This document shows, piece after piece, positions 36,926 to 49,405 of a stretch of 64,000 nucleotides of DNA. The notes below the pieces were generated by a model. The model was not told where the DNA came from and ran no database searches. It worked only from the letters and a program-made list of their open reading frames with translations. Position 1 is the first letter of the stretch. The number at the start of each line of letters is the position of its first letter. The stretch is taken from assembly GCA_004794785.1 (NCBI GenBank), contig SJOL01007286.1, positions 177,141 through 241,140 on the forward strand, written 5' to 3'. Origin of the DNA: Opisthorchis felineus. Taxonomy: Eukaryota; Platyhelminthes; Trematoda; Opisthorchiida; Opisthorchiidae. A program made the position numbers and the translations under genes.

Positions 36926-37305
36926 TTCAGAGAGGTTTGGTACACAATCGGTGGAGTTATTGCTGGGCAAAGTTTCGCTTTTGACACAAAAGCTTCGTCA
37001 GGCCAAGTGAGTAAGTAGGCAGTTTGATCGGGTTTTAAGACAGGCAAGGAACCAATCCGTGAGATTTCTTATGACTAACCGACTTGATCACTGCTGGGTG
37101 TCGGTCTGAAGTTCCTGCTTGTTGGTTAGTGGGGATGACTAACATTTACGATAGATTGGTTAGGGGGGATTGCCAACATGCTGAAAGCGGATTTTAGGGC
37201 CTTGTTTTTCCGGTCTGGGACACCTTAATGGAATATTCCTCTTGGGGTTCGTTCACAGATTTTGTTCGTCTGTGATCGTTGAGGGGTGCCGGGGCAATTG
37301 GTGTG
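36926..37305 (-). repeat. Left inverted arm (pseudo-LTR) of PLE
   Basis: Reverse complement of 38850-39225. Identity is near complete from the outer end to about 37266 and falls toward the inner end. It carries a hammerhead-like core on the minus strand, the same strand as the element's coding region. Confidence 0.85.
36960..37005 (-). ncRNA. Hammerhead-like core, left arm of PLE
   Basis: Minus strand: CTGACGA (36995-37001), a seven-pair stem II GCTTTTG/CAAAAGC with a TGT loop, and GAAAC (GAAA at 36973-36976). These are the conserved parts of the hammerheads described from Penelope-like elements. After GAAAC the sequence runs TTTGCCC, with no clear NUH cleavage triplet next to a good stem I, so activity is uncertain. 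Confidence 0.55.
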
Positions 37306-38849
37306 CAATTCACTGGCTGTCTGACCTATATAAACTTAAGTACAGTCGTTACATTTTATTTTGTATACACAGTTCCTAGTCCTATCAACCGGAAGGCGAT
37401 CCTTCAACTGCACAAACATCGAGTGTAAAGTCTTTCCCTTCTGTAATGCTACTCTAATGTTAGCCGCATTCAGTACCCTTCTAATGACTTCAGATGTCCT
37501 GTTTTGCATGGAATGACTGCTGTTCCGATCCACTCCTTTTTGGGCCTTGGTGTTGGCACCACCATCCGTCTTATTTGCCGCCTAATTAAAACCACTGGGT
37601 GTCCGCTACCTTGAAGTCGCTTTTTCACCTGAAGTTGTGCTGCTCTTCAGTCGACCTCCTTTGCACACAGTGGTCTTACTCTCCTAAACATCGTTGAAAC
37701 TATACTAGCATGTACTGCTTTGGGATGTACTGAGGAGTAGTTTAAGACCACACCACACTCTGTTGATTTCCGGTAGACAGTGGTTTTTAGTTTCCCACCG
37801 CTCTTGTGTGTCATGCAGTCAAGGAAGGGTAGTGTACCCGATGTGGACTCTTGCTCCCTGCTAAACTCAATGTTAGGGTCCAAAGTGTTAAGATATTGAA
37901 AGAATTCGTTAACCTTATCCCGCTTCATCACAACAAACGTATCATCTAGGTACGCCATAAAACCCTTGGCGGACACTCAGATCCATCTAAAGCTTTCTGT
38001 TCAAAGTCTTCCAAGTACATGTTGGCCAAAATCAGGGATATTGGAGATCCCATAGCTAAACTTTATTCTTGAGGGTATGTAATTGAGTCAAAAACTAAAT
38101 GATTTAGGTTTAGGCATACGTTTATGCATTCAACTATCTCGTCTACGGAGAGTTGCGTTCGTTCTTGCAGCTTTGTACCTGCAAGTGAAAGCCTTCTCGA
38201 TACTTCCACAACGTCCGCTTTAGGAAAACTGGTGTACATCGAGTTGACATCAAAGCTAGCAAGAACTTCGTCTAGCTCTAACTGAAACCCAGCCACTTGT
38301 TTTAGCAAAATCATGCGCATTTAGATGTGTGTGGGTGATTTTCTGGCAAGTGGTTTCAGGATACCTGCCAGAAATCTGGCCAATTCATGTGATGGTGAAC
38401 CTATGTCATCCACTATTGGCCTTATGAGGATACTTTCCTTGTGAATTTTTGGTAACCCATAAAGTCGTGGTTCGATTGCACTATTTGGGTACAATCGATA
38501 CCACTTGCCTTGCACCAGACGGTTTATCACCGATCTTAGATACCTGCCAACTTACACCTTACTGTTATTCTGTTGTGGACTCACTAGAATAATTACGCCA
38601 GGACAGGAGGACGACTGTTCAAACGAGATTGGTGTGAGTATGAACATTACTGTTATTCATTATTGACGTAATGCTCCCGTTACTAATTTGACGGTAAGAC
38701 CCATCAGCTACGTGTTGTCTAACTTTCTGCAGATAGTCACTCTTAATCATGACGATCGTGGCCTTAAATTTATCTGCCTTTGAAATTACTAATCCAAGTA
38801 CTAATCCAAGCAGAGTAAGATTCAGTTAAGCACCCCACCCCCAAACCCA
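37306..38849 (-). pseudogene. PLE reverse transcriptase and endonuclease start, broken
   Basis: Minus-strand blocks run in the PLE order. RLYGLPKIHK (LPKIHK about 38438-38455) is followed by SFDVNSMYTSFPKADV, the metal-binding Asp block near 38240. Next come AMGSPIS (38036-38056), AYLDDTF (YLDD at 37941-37952), LPFLDC and TTVYRKSTE near 37770-37830, then VRVALQKGKT-like and VYKIKCNDC near 37350-37480. Directly after that come VYIGQT residues of a GIY-YIG nuclease at about 37315-37335. Breaks include a stop at 38321-38323, one just before AMGSPIS near 38060, a frame change near 37970 and a stop before VYIGQT. The nuclease ends within about 15 codons where the left arm begins. The RT catalytic residues survive but the gene cannot make one protein. 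Confidence 0.85.
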
Positions 38850-39225
38850 AACCAATTGTCTCGGCAACCCCAACGAACACAGGCGAACAAAATCTGTGAA
38901 CGAACCCCAAGAGGAATATTCCATTAAGGTGTCCCAGACCGGAAAAACAAGGCCCTAAAATCCGCTTTCAGCATGTTGGCAATCCCCCCAACCAATCTAT
39001 CGTAAATGTTAGTCATCCCCACTAACCAACAAGCAGGAACTTCAGACCGACACCCAGCAGTGATCAAGTCGGTTAGTCATAAGAAATCTCACGGATTGGT
39101 TCCTTGCCTGTCTTAAAACCCGATCAAACTGCCTACTTACTCACTTGGCCTGACGAAGCTTTTGTGTCAAAAGCGAAACTTTGCCCAGCAATAACTCCAC
39201 CGATTGTGTACCAAACCTCTCTGAA
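38850..39225 (+). repeat. Right inverted arm (pseudo-LTR) of PLE
   Basis: Inverted copy of 36926-37305; see that entry. Its ribozyme-like core is on the plus strand, antisense to the element's coding region. Confidence 0.85.
39144..39190 (+). ncRNA. Hammerhead-like core, right arm of PLE
   Basis: CTGACGA at 39150-39156, stem II GCTTTTG/CAAAAGC (39158-39164 with 39168-39174), GAAA at 39175-39178. Identical to the left-arm copy. The cleavage triplet is not clear. Confidence 0.55.
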
Positions 39226-39231
39226 CGGAAA

Positions 39232-39242
39232 AAATGACAGAT
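39232..39242. repeat. Target-site duplication of PLE insertion, right
   Basis: AAATGACAGAT; pairs with 36867-36877. Confidence 0.7.
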
Positions 39243-40429
39243 ACTTGACCGGGTTTTACATCACTATTATTCACGATCTTTGAGCGTTTGCCTCGTTTCA
39301 ACGGTTATTTCCGTTGCAATACGTTTTTCCATAGAGATGTTTTATTATTTCATTTTCTGTGGAGACTTCGTAGCTATTCGTTTCGACTATTTGAAATATA
39401 CGTTTGGTAGAAAGCGAATCGGTCGTACATAACATTGTAAAAATGATCGGGAAACCGTGAAAAAGGCAGATGTTCCCGCACTTCATGCAGTCGTCTTGCG
39501 ACTGGCAGATACTTACGTTCAATTCAGCGCTCGGCTGTGTACATCCTGACTTTCAATTCCACGTGACGAACACACAAATAGCGATATGTGCACAACAAGC
39601 TAGCCACCAGGTAAGCATTCCTGATTGGAAGAATGTGTGCACGCTTACCGAGTTGAACAAGGCATAATGCCAACGCACCAGGCGACTTTGAGAAGCATAG
39701 TAGATCGTACAGTCTTTCAGTACTAATTGTCTATCCATCTGCACCGGGATGTTAAAAAACGCCCGCAGTAAGCATTATTTGTTATTGATTTCTACGCATT
39801 TTCTCACCCTACTGTGGTGGTTCACTAAGACATACGGCCTTAAAAATATGGATTGCGCTGTGGTTGAAAGCGGATTTTATAGCCTGATAATCAAACTTTC
39901 ATTGATACCGTCTCTGGGTTTGTTTATATAGGATCCTTAGTCTTGTTTTAGTGGTCTCGTTAGTATTACGTATTGCGCTTTGGATCATAATGAACAATCA
40001 GTTTACTTTAGGTCACACTCAGTTAACTGACTGATAGGCAAACAGGTGAAATCTTCTGTCTGAATCCGTTGAATTAATAAACAACTCACGATTTGTTCAC
40101 CTTCTTTTAGGACTCACTGTTTAACTTGTGCGGTGGTGCGCTAACGCAAGTACAAGTCAACCGCTGGTTGAGAGGACTATAAATATAAAATACACCTAAG
40201 CAACACGCTTAGATGTCAGTCAACGATACGAATAAACAGCGCTTGTAGCAAAGCGTCATTGTCACCAGAAGGTTCTTCTGGGTTAACACTAAAAATATCG
40301 ACGTATTCTAGCCAAATGAATGATACTACTGTTAAGGTGACACGGAGTGTACGTAACCGGCTTTTCACTCTTTGAGCCTCACAGGAAAGACGTTATCTCT
40401 GAATTTTGGGGTGGGTGGATTGTTACTTC
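39243..40429. other. Stretch without recognised element
   Basis: No recognised coding frame or repeat. Confidence 0.35.
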
Positions 40430-41770
40430 ATTATATGTACTGTTTTCTCCTTCCGGAATGCTGCTGTAATGTTAGGTGTGCTCAGCACTCTTCTAATAAA
40501 TTAAGGCGTCCCTGATTTTATGGAGTGACGGCTGTCCCGGCCCACTCCTTTTTGGTTCTTGATTTTGGAGTCAATAGCCGCCTTAGTATCCACTAAATCA
40601 AACCCACTGGAAATCCGCTTTCTTGAAATCTCCTGTCTACTTCAATTTATATCCTGTCTGCTCGGTCAACGTTTTCTGCGCAAAACGCTCTTAGTCGAAT
40701 AAAGACTGTTGAAACTATGCCTTCGTATGCCGCCTCCCAATGGGCCGATGATTAGTTTACGAGTGCACAGTTGACAGTTGCTTTCTAATAAACAGTGGGT
40801 TTTAGTTTGTCTTGCGATCTAGGAAAAACAGTGCACCAGAATTTGACTCTAGCTTCATGCTGAACTTAGTGTCAGGATCCAGAGAGTGCAAACACTGATA
40901 GCATTCGTTGACCCTATCACGAGCGTTCATTCAAGTGATGCTAAAATATCCTTGATGTAAGCTCTAATCCGGCCCAAGCTTTCTATATGTATGATTCGAA
41001 ATCGGAGATATTGTAGATCCCATTGCCAGACCTTACCTATGAGTGCATAATTGAGTCAACAACAAAGTGACTGAAGTTTAAGCACTTTTTGATGCATTCA
41101 GCTGTATAACCTAAGGACAGCTGCGTCAGATCTTGTAGGGTTGCTTGTCAGTATCAACTGCCTTGCTACCTCCGGAACGTTCGTCTTAAGAACATTTGTA
41201 TACATCGGACTGGCATCAAGATTGACAAGAACTGCAGCTGGTCCTTACGAGAACACCATTAATTTTCTCAGCGAAATCTTACGAACTTTGGGATGTGCGT
41301 AGATGACTTATCGATGTGAAGTTTTAGGATATCTGACAGGAGTCCACCCAACGCGTGTGCTGCTGAAAGTATTCACTATCGGTCTTATGGAGACAACTGC
41401 CCTGTGAATTTCAGTCAGCCTATGAAGCCCTCGGTGGATTGCACTTTTAGGGCGCAGCCGATTCCACCTGACTTGTCTAGGATGATTTACCATCTATCTT
41501 AAATACTTGTTAAATTCAACCTTACTCCCATTCACTACTTATATTACTGACATGTCGGTAAGGCCTATCAACTATTGTGTTGTTTAACCTTCTGCAATAA
41601 GTCACTCTTAGCTATGACGACAGTGGTCTTACCCCTGTTTACCACAGTCTTCTGAAATGGTAACTTCTTAATCGGTTCCATATTGACACCTGTTGTGCAC
41701 TTCACATTATCAATAAACGAGCATCGATGTGGCATGAAGTGCCGCAGCATAGCACTCACGGCACAGCAAC
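40430..41770 (-). pseudogene. Older Penelope-like element relic
   Basis: On the minus strand the same blocks occur as in the 37.3-38.8 kb element, but strongly decayed. They are TTVVIAKSDLLQKVKQ near 41590-41650 (N-terminal side), HRLTEIHRAVVSIRPIV near 41400 (the LPKIHK region), an AMGSTIS motif at about 41006-41026, HSLDPDTKFSMKLES near 40870, and a SGPGQPSLHK block near 40530 that pairs with SGSEQQSFHA-like sequence of the younger copy. The YxDD tetrad is lost. Stops and frameshifts are frequent. No inverted arms are visible at its ends. It shares orientation with the intact-ended copy 1.2 kb away, so it is an independent, older insertion of a related family. Confidence 0.75.
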
Positions 41771-44700
41771 ACGTTAGTCACGTGATACTGAAAAACATGA
41801 TCCCAACGATTCTCAGTTGAGCTTGATACAGTCATGCAACTAAGCAGTCCAAATTACAACTTCAGTTTGAATGCTTTTGATCCCTGCTGTACCCGTGCAG
41901 TCGCACGCATATGTTTATCCACTAATAAACCTGTTTTTTGAATACTCTAAGGCTAATGTCAGTCCAACGTTGAAGCACAATCAATTCACATTTCGGAAAA
42001 ATGACCGGTTGAATTTGTTACTCTACTCCGGTTTGCCTATAGGATGGTATCGCTCGTAGTATAGATTCCGTGGCTCTATAGCACGGGAATTGAGTCATTC
42101 TGTCAATCAGGGAGAGACGATGGGTATGACGCAAAGCGCTTTTTCAACAGCCAAGTTACAGCATGTATTCTAATCCCTTCTAGTTCTCTTAATACTTATC
42201 CTGAGGTCATGAAGCTGATGGAAACCATGGGTCAAAATTACACCTTGTATCATGCGGTGGTTGTAGTCTGCGGAATGCGGGTTGTACTTGTCACATTGCC
42301 GCACAGATTATCCATCATCGTTTAAGCAACACTTGAGCCTCAAAAGGGTATGCCGCATTTCAAGGTGCTATTTAATGTCTTCCGCGTCTTCATTTGTGAA
42401 ATATCATTCGAACGTACAGGACAGGGTTTGACTCCCGATTTGAAAGAAACTGGTTCGGCAAACTGATACTCCGCAATGCGATTCCTTTGGCCATCCGCCT
42501 CAGTCGGCTTAGCAGTGTTCAGCAGTCACTTTCATGCACTAGCACCAGTCACCTAACGCAACCACCCGTGCATCCTTACTATTTGCATTTTACAGTTTAT
42601 ATGCACAGTAAGATGCTCCTCGCTTTCCAACCGGCATGTGGTCAGTTATTGGGTCGTTTCAGCCATTTCGCTGCTCTACTAATGGGCAGGACAACTTTTA
42701 CGCTAAGGATGTTGAATCATCGGAAGGTATAAACGTTTTGTGCATCATGCGACCATCCCAGCATCGTTCTGTGTTGCTGAAATTCTCCATTTGATGTCAC
42801 ACTACAGGAAGTAATCTAAATAATACGCTGTGTTTTCGTGATTTTGAATGTTGTCTTGCTGTAGACCCGGTGGCTGATATCCACGTGGTATGCCAAGGTA
42901 GAACTGAACGTGGTGTCTCGAGTTTTAGTTTCTTGCGGTCACGTCAGATTGTCCTGTGGGGATGGACAGTCTTCAGCAACTTTTTTGATAATACTCTTAT
43001 GTCCGGTCAGTATAGCCCAGTCCACAGGAGCAGGGGAAAATAGGACTGGAGTTCTGAGTTGGTATGTATGTTCGGTTTAGCTTTGAACTTCTAAGCACGA
43101 CTCTATGGGTTGGTTAGCCACGTTAGTCTATGGGCTAGAATTTTGCCCCAGTGATCTTTGTTGAAAGATGGTCTAATAGACAACGATTTCATCAACACTA
43201 GTGACTCGTTTTTGATGTCTCCGAGATTTCGCGAATGCAGATGATTTGAAAAAATAGGAAGGGCAACACTTGATAAGAGGGTTTTTAATTTAAACACTTA
43301 ACCCTCAGTGAAAGAGGAAAACAGTGTGGGCATCAAAGAGTTGCAGATACTCATGCAAGTGACTCGGACATCAACGTGGAAGCTTTCCGCAAACGATCAC
43401 ACTAGTATGTATTTGCAACTTGCATTTTAGTACCTTTCGCATGGAAACACACATTCACCAAAAATCCATTCATTGGCTAAGTTTGGTTTTGGCAAAATTT
43501 TCAACGGTTTTATCAAATTCTCATACGGTCTTCAAAGACTTCGAAGATTTTGAGCTTGAACTGTGCGCTGGTACTCGAATTATCGAGCGCCAATTCTGTA
43601 AAACTTTGCACTCGGTGACATTTGAGAAGGAATTCCAAAAACGGATTTGACTGGATTTTCTAGTAGTGGTTTCTGGTTACTTTCTTATCCATAGATTGAT
43701 ATCGTCTCTGAAAGAAATTACTTTTTACATATGAAAATTTAAATGAAAATTCGCAGACCCCAACTCCTTATTGGAGACTCGATACAGTGAGGAGATCGAT
43801 CCACCCAATTTTTCAAAATGGGTCCCAAAGCATCTCGAACAATTTAATTGATTCATGTATCGAGCGCATCCTCATTCGGTCTTCTTGACCTATAGCAGTG
43901 TTCCGACCTGCAGTGTTTTCCGTCTCTGCTGTCTAAAACTGAGTTTGAGCATGCTGTTTTGTTCTGTGAATTAGCATGGGCTAAAATACGATGTGTGGGT
44001 AAACTTAGTGGTACGAGCGGATCCAGTAACCTGATGTTTCCTGTCCCAGTTCAGGCTCGACTTATTGTGGGGCCGCTATACTGCTCACCTTACTTAAGGC
44101 TTCCAGACAAACAAAATTGATGACATGTTAAGTGAAAGACAAAGCAATTTCTATGATTAAACGTTATTAGACTCACCCAGCGTACATCAGGATATCTATA
44201 ATAAAACAGCATAGTTCGGGACGGATAGCCAAAACCCATAATGTACATGTCAGCATTGTTTGGGTTGATTTGCACTGCAGCTTCCGATCATCAAAGTCCT
44301 GTGTTCTAAGTTTGCTTAAAAACATCACGTCTTAATTGTGACCAGTTTGTTTCGGAAAAATATGTGTAGAGATATGCATTTCATAGATATGGAGGGAAGT
44401 CGTTTTCTATATGGCACACATAATCATCCTTGCTACTGAGCAACAGGATTTACTGAGTACGCTTCCAGGTAGCCTGTTCAGCGGAACTATGGAAGACATT
44501 GGACATTTTACCCATCAAACCATTTTCCCTCCAACGAACTCCCTCTACCTCCATCGTATGGCTGGTCACCTTACGACAAAGCACCTCTCTAACGTGACCA
44601 AATTCTCTAAGTTTTTCTAGATTGCAATAAGCATGGAGTACTGCGTACACCAGTTAAGTACTAGGGGAACGACAAACCCTCCAATAAGGCAGCATCTCGC

Positions 44701-46765
44701 CAAAAGCGAACAAGTCGTGAACCTAGGGATAGCCTTCAGAATAATTTAAGAAATATTGTCCATTCTGGTCCGATCAATAACCCGTTGAAGTGTCGCATTG
44801 GTTTCTGGTGGCGTGACCCTATGTTCTGTCGACAAGGTCTCCTCGTGCATGTGTGAGATCGATTTTGTGCCACACAGCACCTTATCTGCGCAACCAAGCA
44901 CACTCATTTTACTGAGATGAACAATAACACCTTCAAATTTTTTAACCAGTTAGCTGCGCTTACATGCCTAACATTCGTTACTCTCTATGGTCATTTGCTT
45001 CGGTGGTTAATATCATAAAATCTAAAGTCGTAAGACTTACCAAAACTCCTCCGAAAAACACGTTCTGTTTATCCGCTGTGACCTACATGAACTTCCCTTT
45101 CAACTGAACGAGTTCTCTGTTTGTACGTTTGGATCTAAAGGAAACTACACTTGACCTATAAGTAACTGTGTATCCTCCACCTTCTTTAAAAAACAGAAAC
45201 GGTAGCGAGTAAAGTACGCGCTGATAATCTTCCTGTATGTATAAACATTAGATATGCTTCTACTAAGCAGATTATTTTTGCCATAAATGCACACGTTCAG
45301 GACTGGCTTTTCATATGACTTTTCATATGGTCATAAAACCGTCACTTTAATCATATCTGTCCTTCCTCATCTGTACACATCCAAAACGAGTCGGGATGAA
45401 GAACACACAACAATTTATGACATTTGTGAGGGACATTTTAAACATATTCTCCTTTGCTTTGAATTGAAAAACTACTGTGTTCTATCGTAGTCCACGATAT
45501 AGTTGTGTTCAAACCTTACGAGTATAGAACTTCTCTGTAGTGTCTTGGAGATCGCCTGAGGGAAGATGGAATCTGCGGACAACACAACAGTGTCCAGCAA
45601 GCTCGTTTTCACATTCAAGGAGCGTCATTTCTCACAAAAGGTCAGTGTTCCGCGCACACAAAATTAATAAGCAACCTCTTACTCATAGTGAAGAAACCGC
45701 AAACACTATCGACTGTGACCCATGAATACGGAATGCTGCGAGGTTTTTAAAGCTCTTAACATGGTGAGGATCTGTACACCACCCAAAAGCCGTTCAATCT
45801 GCCTAAGGTGGGCAAATTGCCAAGTACCGAGAGAAGTTTGTGTAAGCTTATTTAATGATGAAATCAAAAATTTCGTATCAAAACAAATTCCTCCATACAA
45901 AGTTATGCGTTATTCTACTGCCTTGGTCATGTCCTCGATTTAGGCAAGCCTACCCATTAAGACGTTTTGACCACTGAATTATTTTCTAAGTAGAAAATGT
46001 AAATCAAGCAATTTCTGCAAGGTAATTTGATTCGCATTGCAAATACATGGCTAAAGATCTGGACCAGGTGTAGAAAATCACGTGCTTGTCTCGGGTCACA
46101 TTAGAGTGGTAAATCTTTAAGAATATAACACCATTGAAGCCTCAATTTGGTCGGCAAGACGAAAATGTCATATTGTAACAATGTAAAAATAAAATCACTC
46201 AGTTTAAAGTCAGACAGTCCATAGGAGCGCGAATCACGGAACATCGCAAACATCTCAAAACTTTTCACAGCCCATCTGTTCTTTCATTCGGTTTAATCGA
46301 TAGTACAAAAGGGGTAAGGTTATAAAATCATGTGAAGCTCACATGAGCGGTAATTGTCTTCAGTGCTGACGTAAAGAATTCTCCGGAAATCCTTCAGTGC
46401 AGTACTTCTCTGTTTTGACCGAAGGAATCCGAACGAAATCCCTCCTGTGTGCCGACTAATCGTGAATGAGATCAGACCACAATTGGTAGAACACATGTAG
46501 GATAAACTGAAATAGAATCCACTTTTGTACCCCTAATGGGCTTCGCTCGTTCCCCTAAAATGAGAAAACCGTTTCCCAACTAAAGTAGGGTCCATCATAC
46601 AAGATCTGTAGAAGGGTTGATATCATCGTCGATACTTCCCTTACGTCCTTGGTTTTCCCGAAACTTAAGTTTTTTTTAATTATGACCTCCTAACCCAACA
46701 GAATGTGAATGTATACCTACAAATTGGGGAGATCATAAACCGGTGTGAACTAACACACTTGTTTA
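41771..46765. other. Stretch without recognised element
   Basis: About 5 kb of intronic sequence with only short frames on both strands. No repeat family of this window was found here. Confidence 0.35.
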
Positions 46766-46788
46766 TGTTGTTGTTGTTGTTGTTGTTT
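46766..46788. repeat. (TTG)n microsatellite
   Basis: Seven tandem TTG/GTT units. Confidence 0.85.
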
Positions 46789-49405
46789 GCCTAGGCTAGT
46801 TTGTTTGTCTTTTTGAGGTTTTCTTGTCGTCAGTCGCACAAGGACGAACAATAGCAACAGTGATTGTGCTATGGACGCTAGCCAACTCATATTACTCAGA
46901 ATAAATTGGACCAAAACAGCAGGGGAAAGTGGTGTCCTGGGGATAATTTTGGTATAAAATATCGAACAGCGATTCGCAGAGGGAAGTGACAGGCAGGGTA
47001 AAGAAAAAAACGTTACAAGAAGTGTCGACGGGAACAGTGAATGCTGTTGCTGCTCAGGGAGTATGATATTTCTTGTGAAAAGTACGTCGCCTGGTGCGGA
47101 ACTGTTGGATTCAGTCTTCCATTATCTGGCTCTGTTTCGTGGTTTGGAAGTGGTACATTTGCAGCAGAGATTTCTGTGCCAATTCTAACCGACAGCTTCT
47201 ATACTAGGTCACATATGATTGGCCTTGACACAAAAATGAATTGAGCTGCGTTACTTTTCAGTGACATTTAGACTCAACGATCCAAATCACTACAGTTCAC
47301 ACTATTCCTCAGAATTATAAAACACTGTGGAGTTTTAGAGTACGAATGTCCCGTAATTTTCGTCGTGGAAAAAGGACACATGATGAGGAAGGTCTGATCC
47401 ACATGCGACCTGCATACAACAGGCCTCGAGAACCCCACAACCAAGATATAGGATCACCCATGATTTAGATCAGCACCAATGGGTGGAACGAAGCAATTTC
47501 TCCTAGTATGTGATGGGAACGATAAAGGGAGAAACCCGCAATTCACCGAAACAGGCACTGAACTGGCCACTGAAATGAACTACCAACTCAAAAAAGGTAG
47601 AGAAGTGTCTCAGGTCTCGTCCTATCGTTCTACCAGTGATGAGCCTCGGTCATTTTGACTTAGAACCTGGATATGTCGTTTCAACATATGAAAAGTCAGG
47701 GCTATGACATTTTAGCTCACTATATATCTCCACTTCCACATATTTGAGAATGGATGGAGTTCTTCAAGTTCTGCAAACCTCTCACTTTCACTGGGTGTGA
47801 CGTGTTTTCGCATATACATGAGGCTAGCTCAGGCTGGAAACGGAAGCATAGCAATGCCGATCAGTTACTGAGATCCTCATGCACAAAACTGAACATCGGG
47901 ACAGCCACTATTGGAGGTAGCAGCGAGAACAGAATTGTGTTTTACAAAATGAGATCTTTAGAGAGTTAGTTTGCACATCGAATCTCATCCCAAGTGGGAA
48001 TCCGTGAAACAAACAATCTCAAAAGAGAGCGGTTGGGTGGCGATGGCGAATCACCGATTCAGCTGTCAGCCAGACAAACCAAATGAGCACCACATGTTGC
48101 CCCATTAAAATTTTGACGTGAAGTGATCAGAAGACATTGGTAACTTTCCCTGTGGGACGAAATCTGGGGTATTCCTATATTTCCGTCGCACCATTTTTCC
48201 ATTTCTCTACTTTACTGTTGTGCTGTCAAGCTATGTTCTTGTACAGTGTGGAATCCGTTTCTTATGGTTATCTTTGTCTGCTGATTACTTCACTCCATTC
48301 ACTAACTTTACAGTTACAATGCGATTATGTGGTCTTAAAATCTGAACACTGATCAGTGAATGTTTTGATAAACTGAGTCCTAGTATGCACAATTCTGTAA
48401 CTCTTGCCTTCCAGTATACCTGGAACGGAACCTGCTGGCTAGCCTTTGGAGAAAATTCAACTTTGGTTATTTTGACAAGAGGGAGATTTAACTTCTTGGC
48501 TTCCTTTCCGAAAGCAGACGGTTATTTTTAGTTTATAATACTAAGCTACTGTCAACTCAGAGCGGATATATATACACCACATACCTCAAAAGCCGTCAGC
48601 CATTGTCGTCAGTACTTCCGACACTTCCAGTGCTCAGAATGCATAGTTGGTTACAAGGTCGCTTATATTTTGTCCAGATTTTATTTCGATATTGATGCTT
48701 TCAATACATTTTGCAAGATAAGCTAGGGTTTATCGAGCTATACGGAGAGTGTTCCCATTTCAAACATGAAGATAAAAGCGTTTTTGTCTGAGTACTGGTT
48801 GAACGGCAACATGTGAGAAAGCTGGTTGGTCAACAAAATGCAACGTGCACTGTTTTGTCCTGCAGTTAGCCCAACTATGCGATCAACAGCAATAAACAAG
48901 CCCGAAATCGCAATCCAGTACAGCCCAGCTGTTATTCTTTAAAGCCCGGCGTGATATATTGTGGATAAAGAGAAAACTGCTAAGCATTTTCTCACGGATG
49001 AGCAGTAGATATTCAGACCAACATGAACCAATTTTACATATAAAAGTTGCTAAAAGCCATGTTCTCAGAAACGAATTTTAATCATTCTACCGGCTTTATC
49101 GAAGGATCCAGTGGAAGATTTGAACTTTTTGGCTGTTCGATTTCCGAGTCGTCCCTAGGAATTAAAAGAAAATATTACCCAATGTAGATCACTCTACGCG
49201 CCAAAATACTATGGTTGACCATTTTGTGTAGGTGGCGCATTTGAAAACGTTTGCTTAGTCAAGTCGTAGTCAACCAAAATGTGATGTAGGAGGTATGAAG
49301 ATCTAATGGTTTGTATCCTGTTTAGTTTAACTATTAATATCAACAAGACTGCTGCTGACTTATATAGTAAAACAAACTCGGAGCATGATTTCCTTGCGTT
49401 TTCAG
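46789..49405. other. Intron tail before exon 2
   Basis: No recognised element. The sequence ends in the acceptor TTGCGTTTTCAG at 49394-49405. Confidence 0.4.

Larger units (their letters stand above)
36878..39231 (-). mobile_element. Penelope-like retroelement with inverted terminal arms
   Basis: A 2.35-kb insertion between 11-bp direct repeats AAATGACAGAT. From the left it has a 48-bp extension (36878-36925), a left arm (36926-about 37305), a coding part on the minus strand (about 37306-38849), and a right arm (about 38850-39225) that is the inverted repeat of the left one. Over 36926-37266 the arms differ by about one indel. Inverted pseudo-LTRs, a short extension at one end and target duplications of this size are established features of Penelope-like elements. 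The body is about 1.5 kb, shorter than a full PLE open reading frame, so part of the coding region is missing. Confidence 0.85.
6235..49405 (+). other. Probable 43-kb phase-2 intron of the host gene
   Basis: This span runs from the GTAAGT donor at 6235 to the acceptor TTTTCAG ending at 49405. Both ends are phase 2: exon 1 leaves two bases and exon 2 supplies one. It contains the LINE, PLEs and ribozyme repeats described separately. Additional exons could lie within it. If they do, they must keep phase 2 overall. Confidence 0.4.

Noticed and set aside
36926..39225. Interpretation as a DNA transposon with long terminal inverted repeats
   Set aside because: The enclosed frame has reverse-transcriptase motifs and the start of a GIY-YIG nuclease, and one end has a PLE-type extension; no transposase is present.
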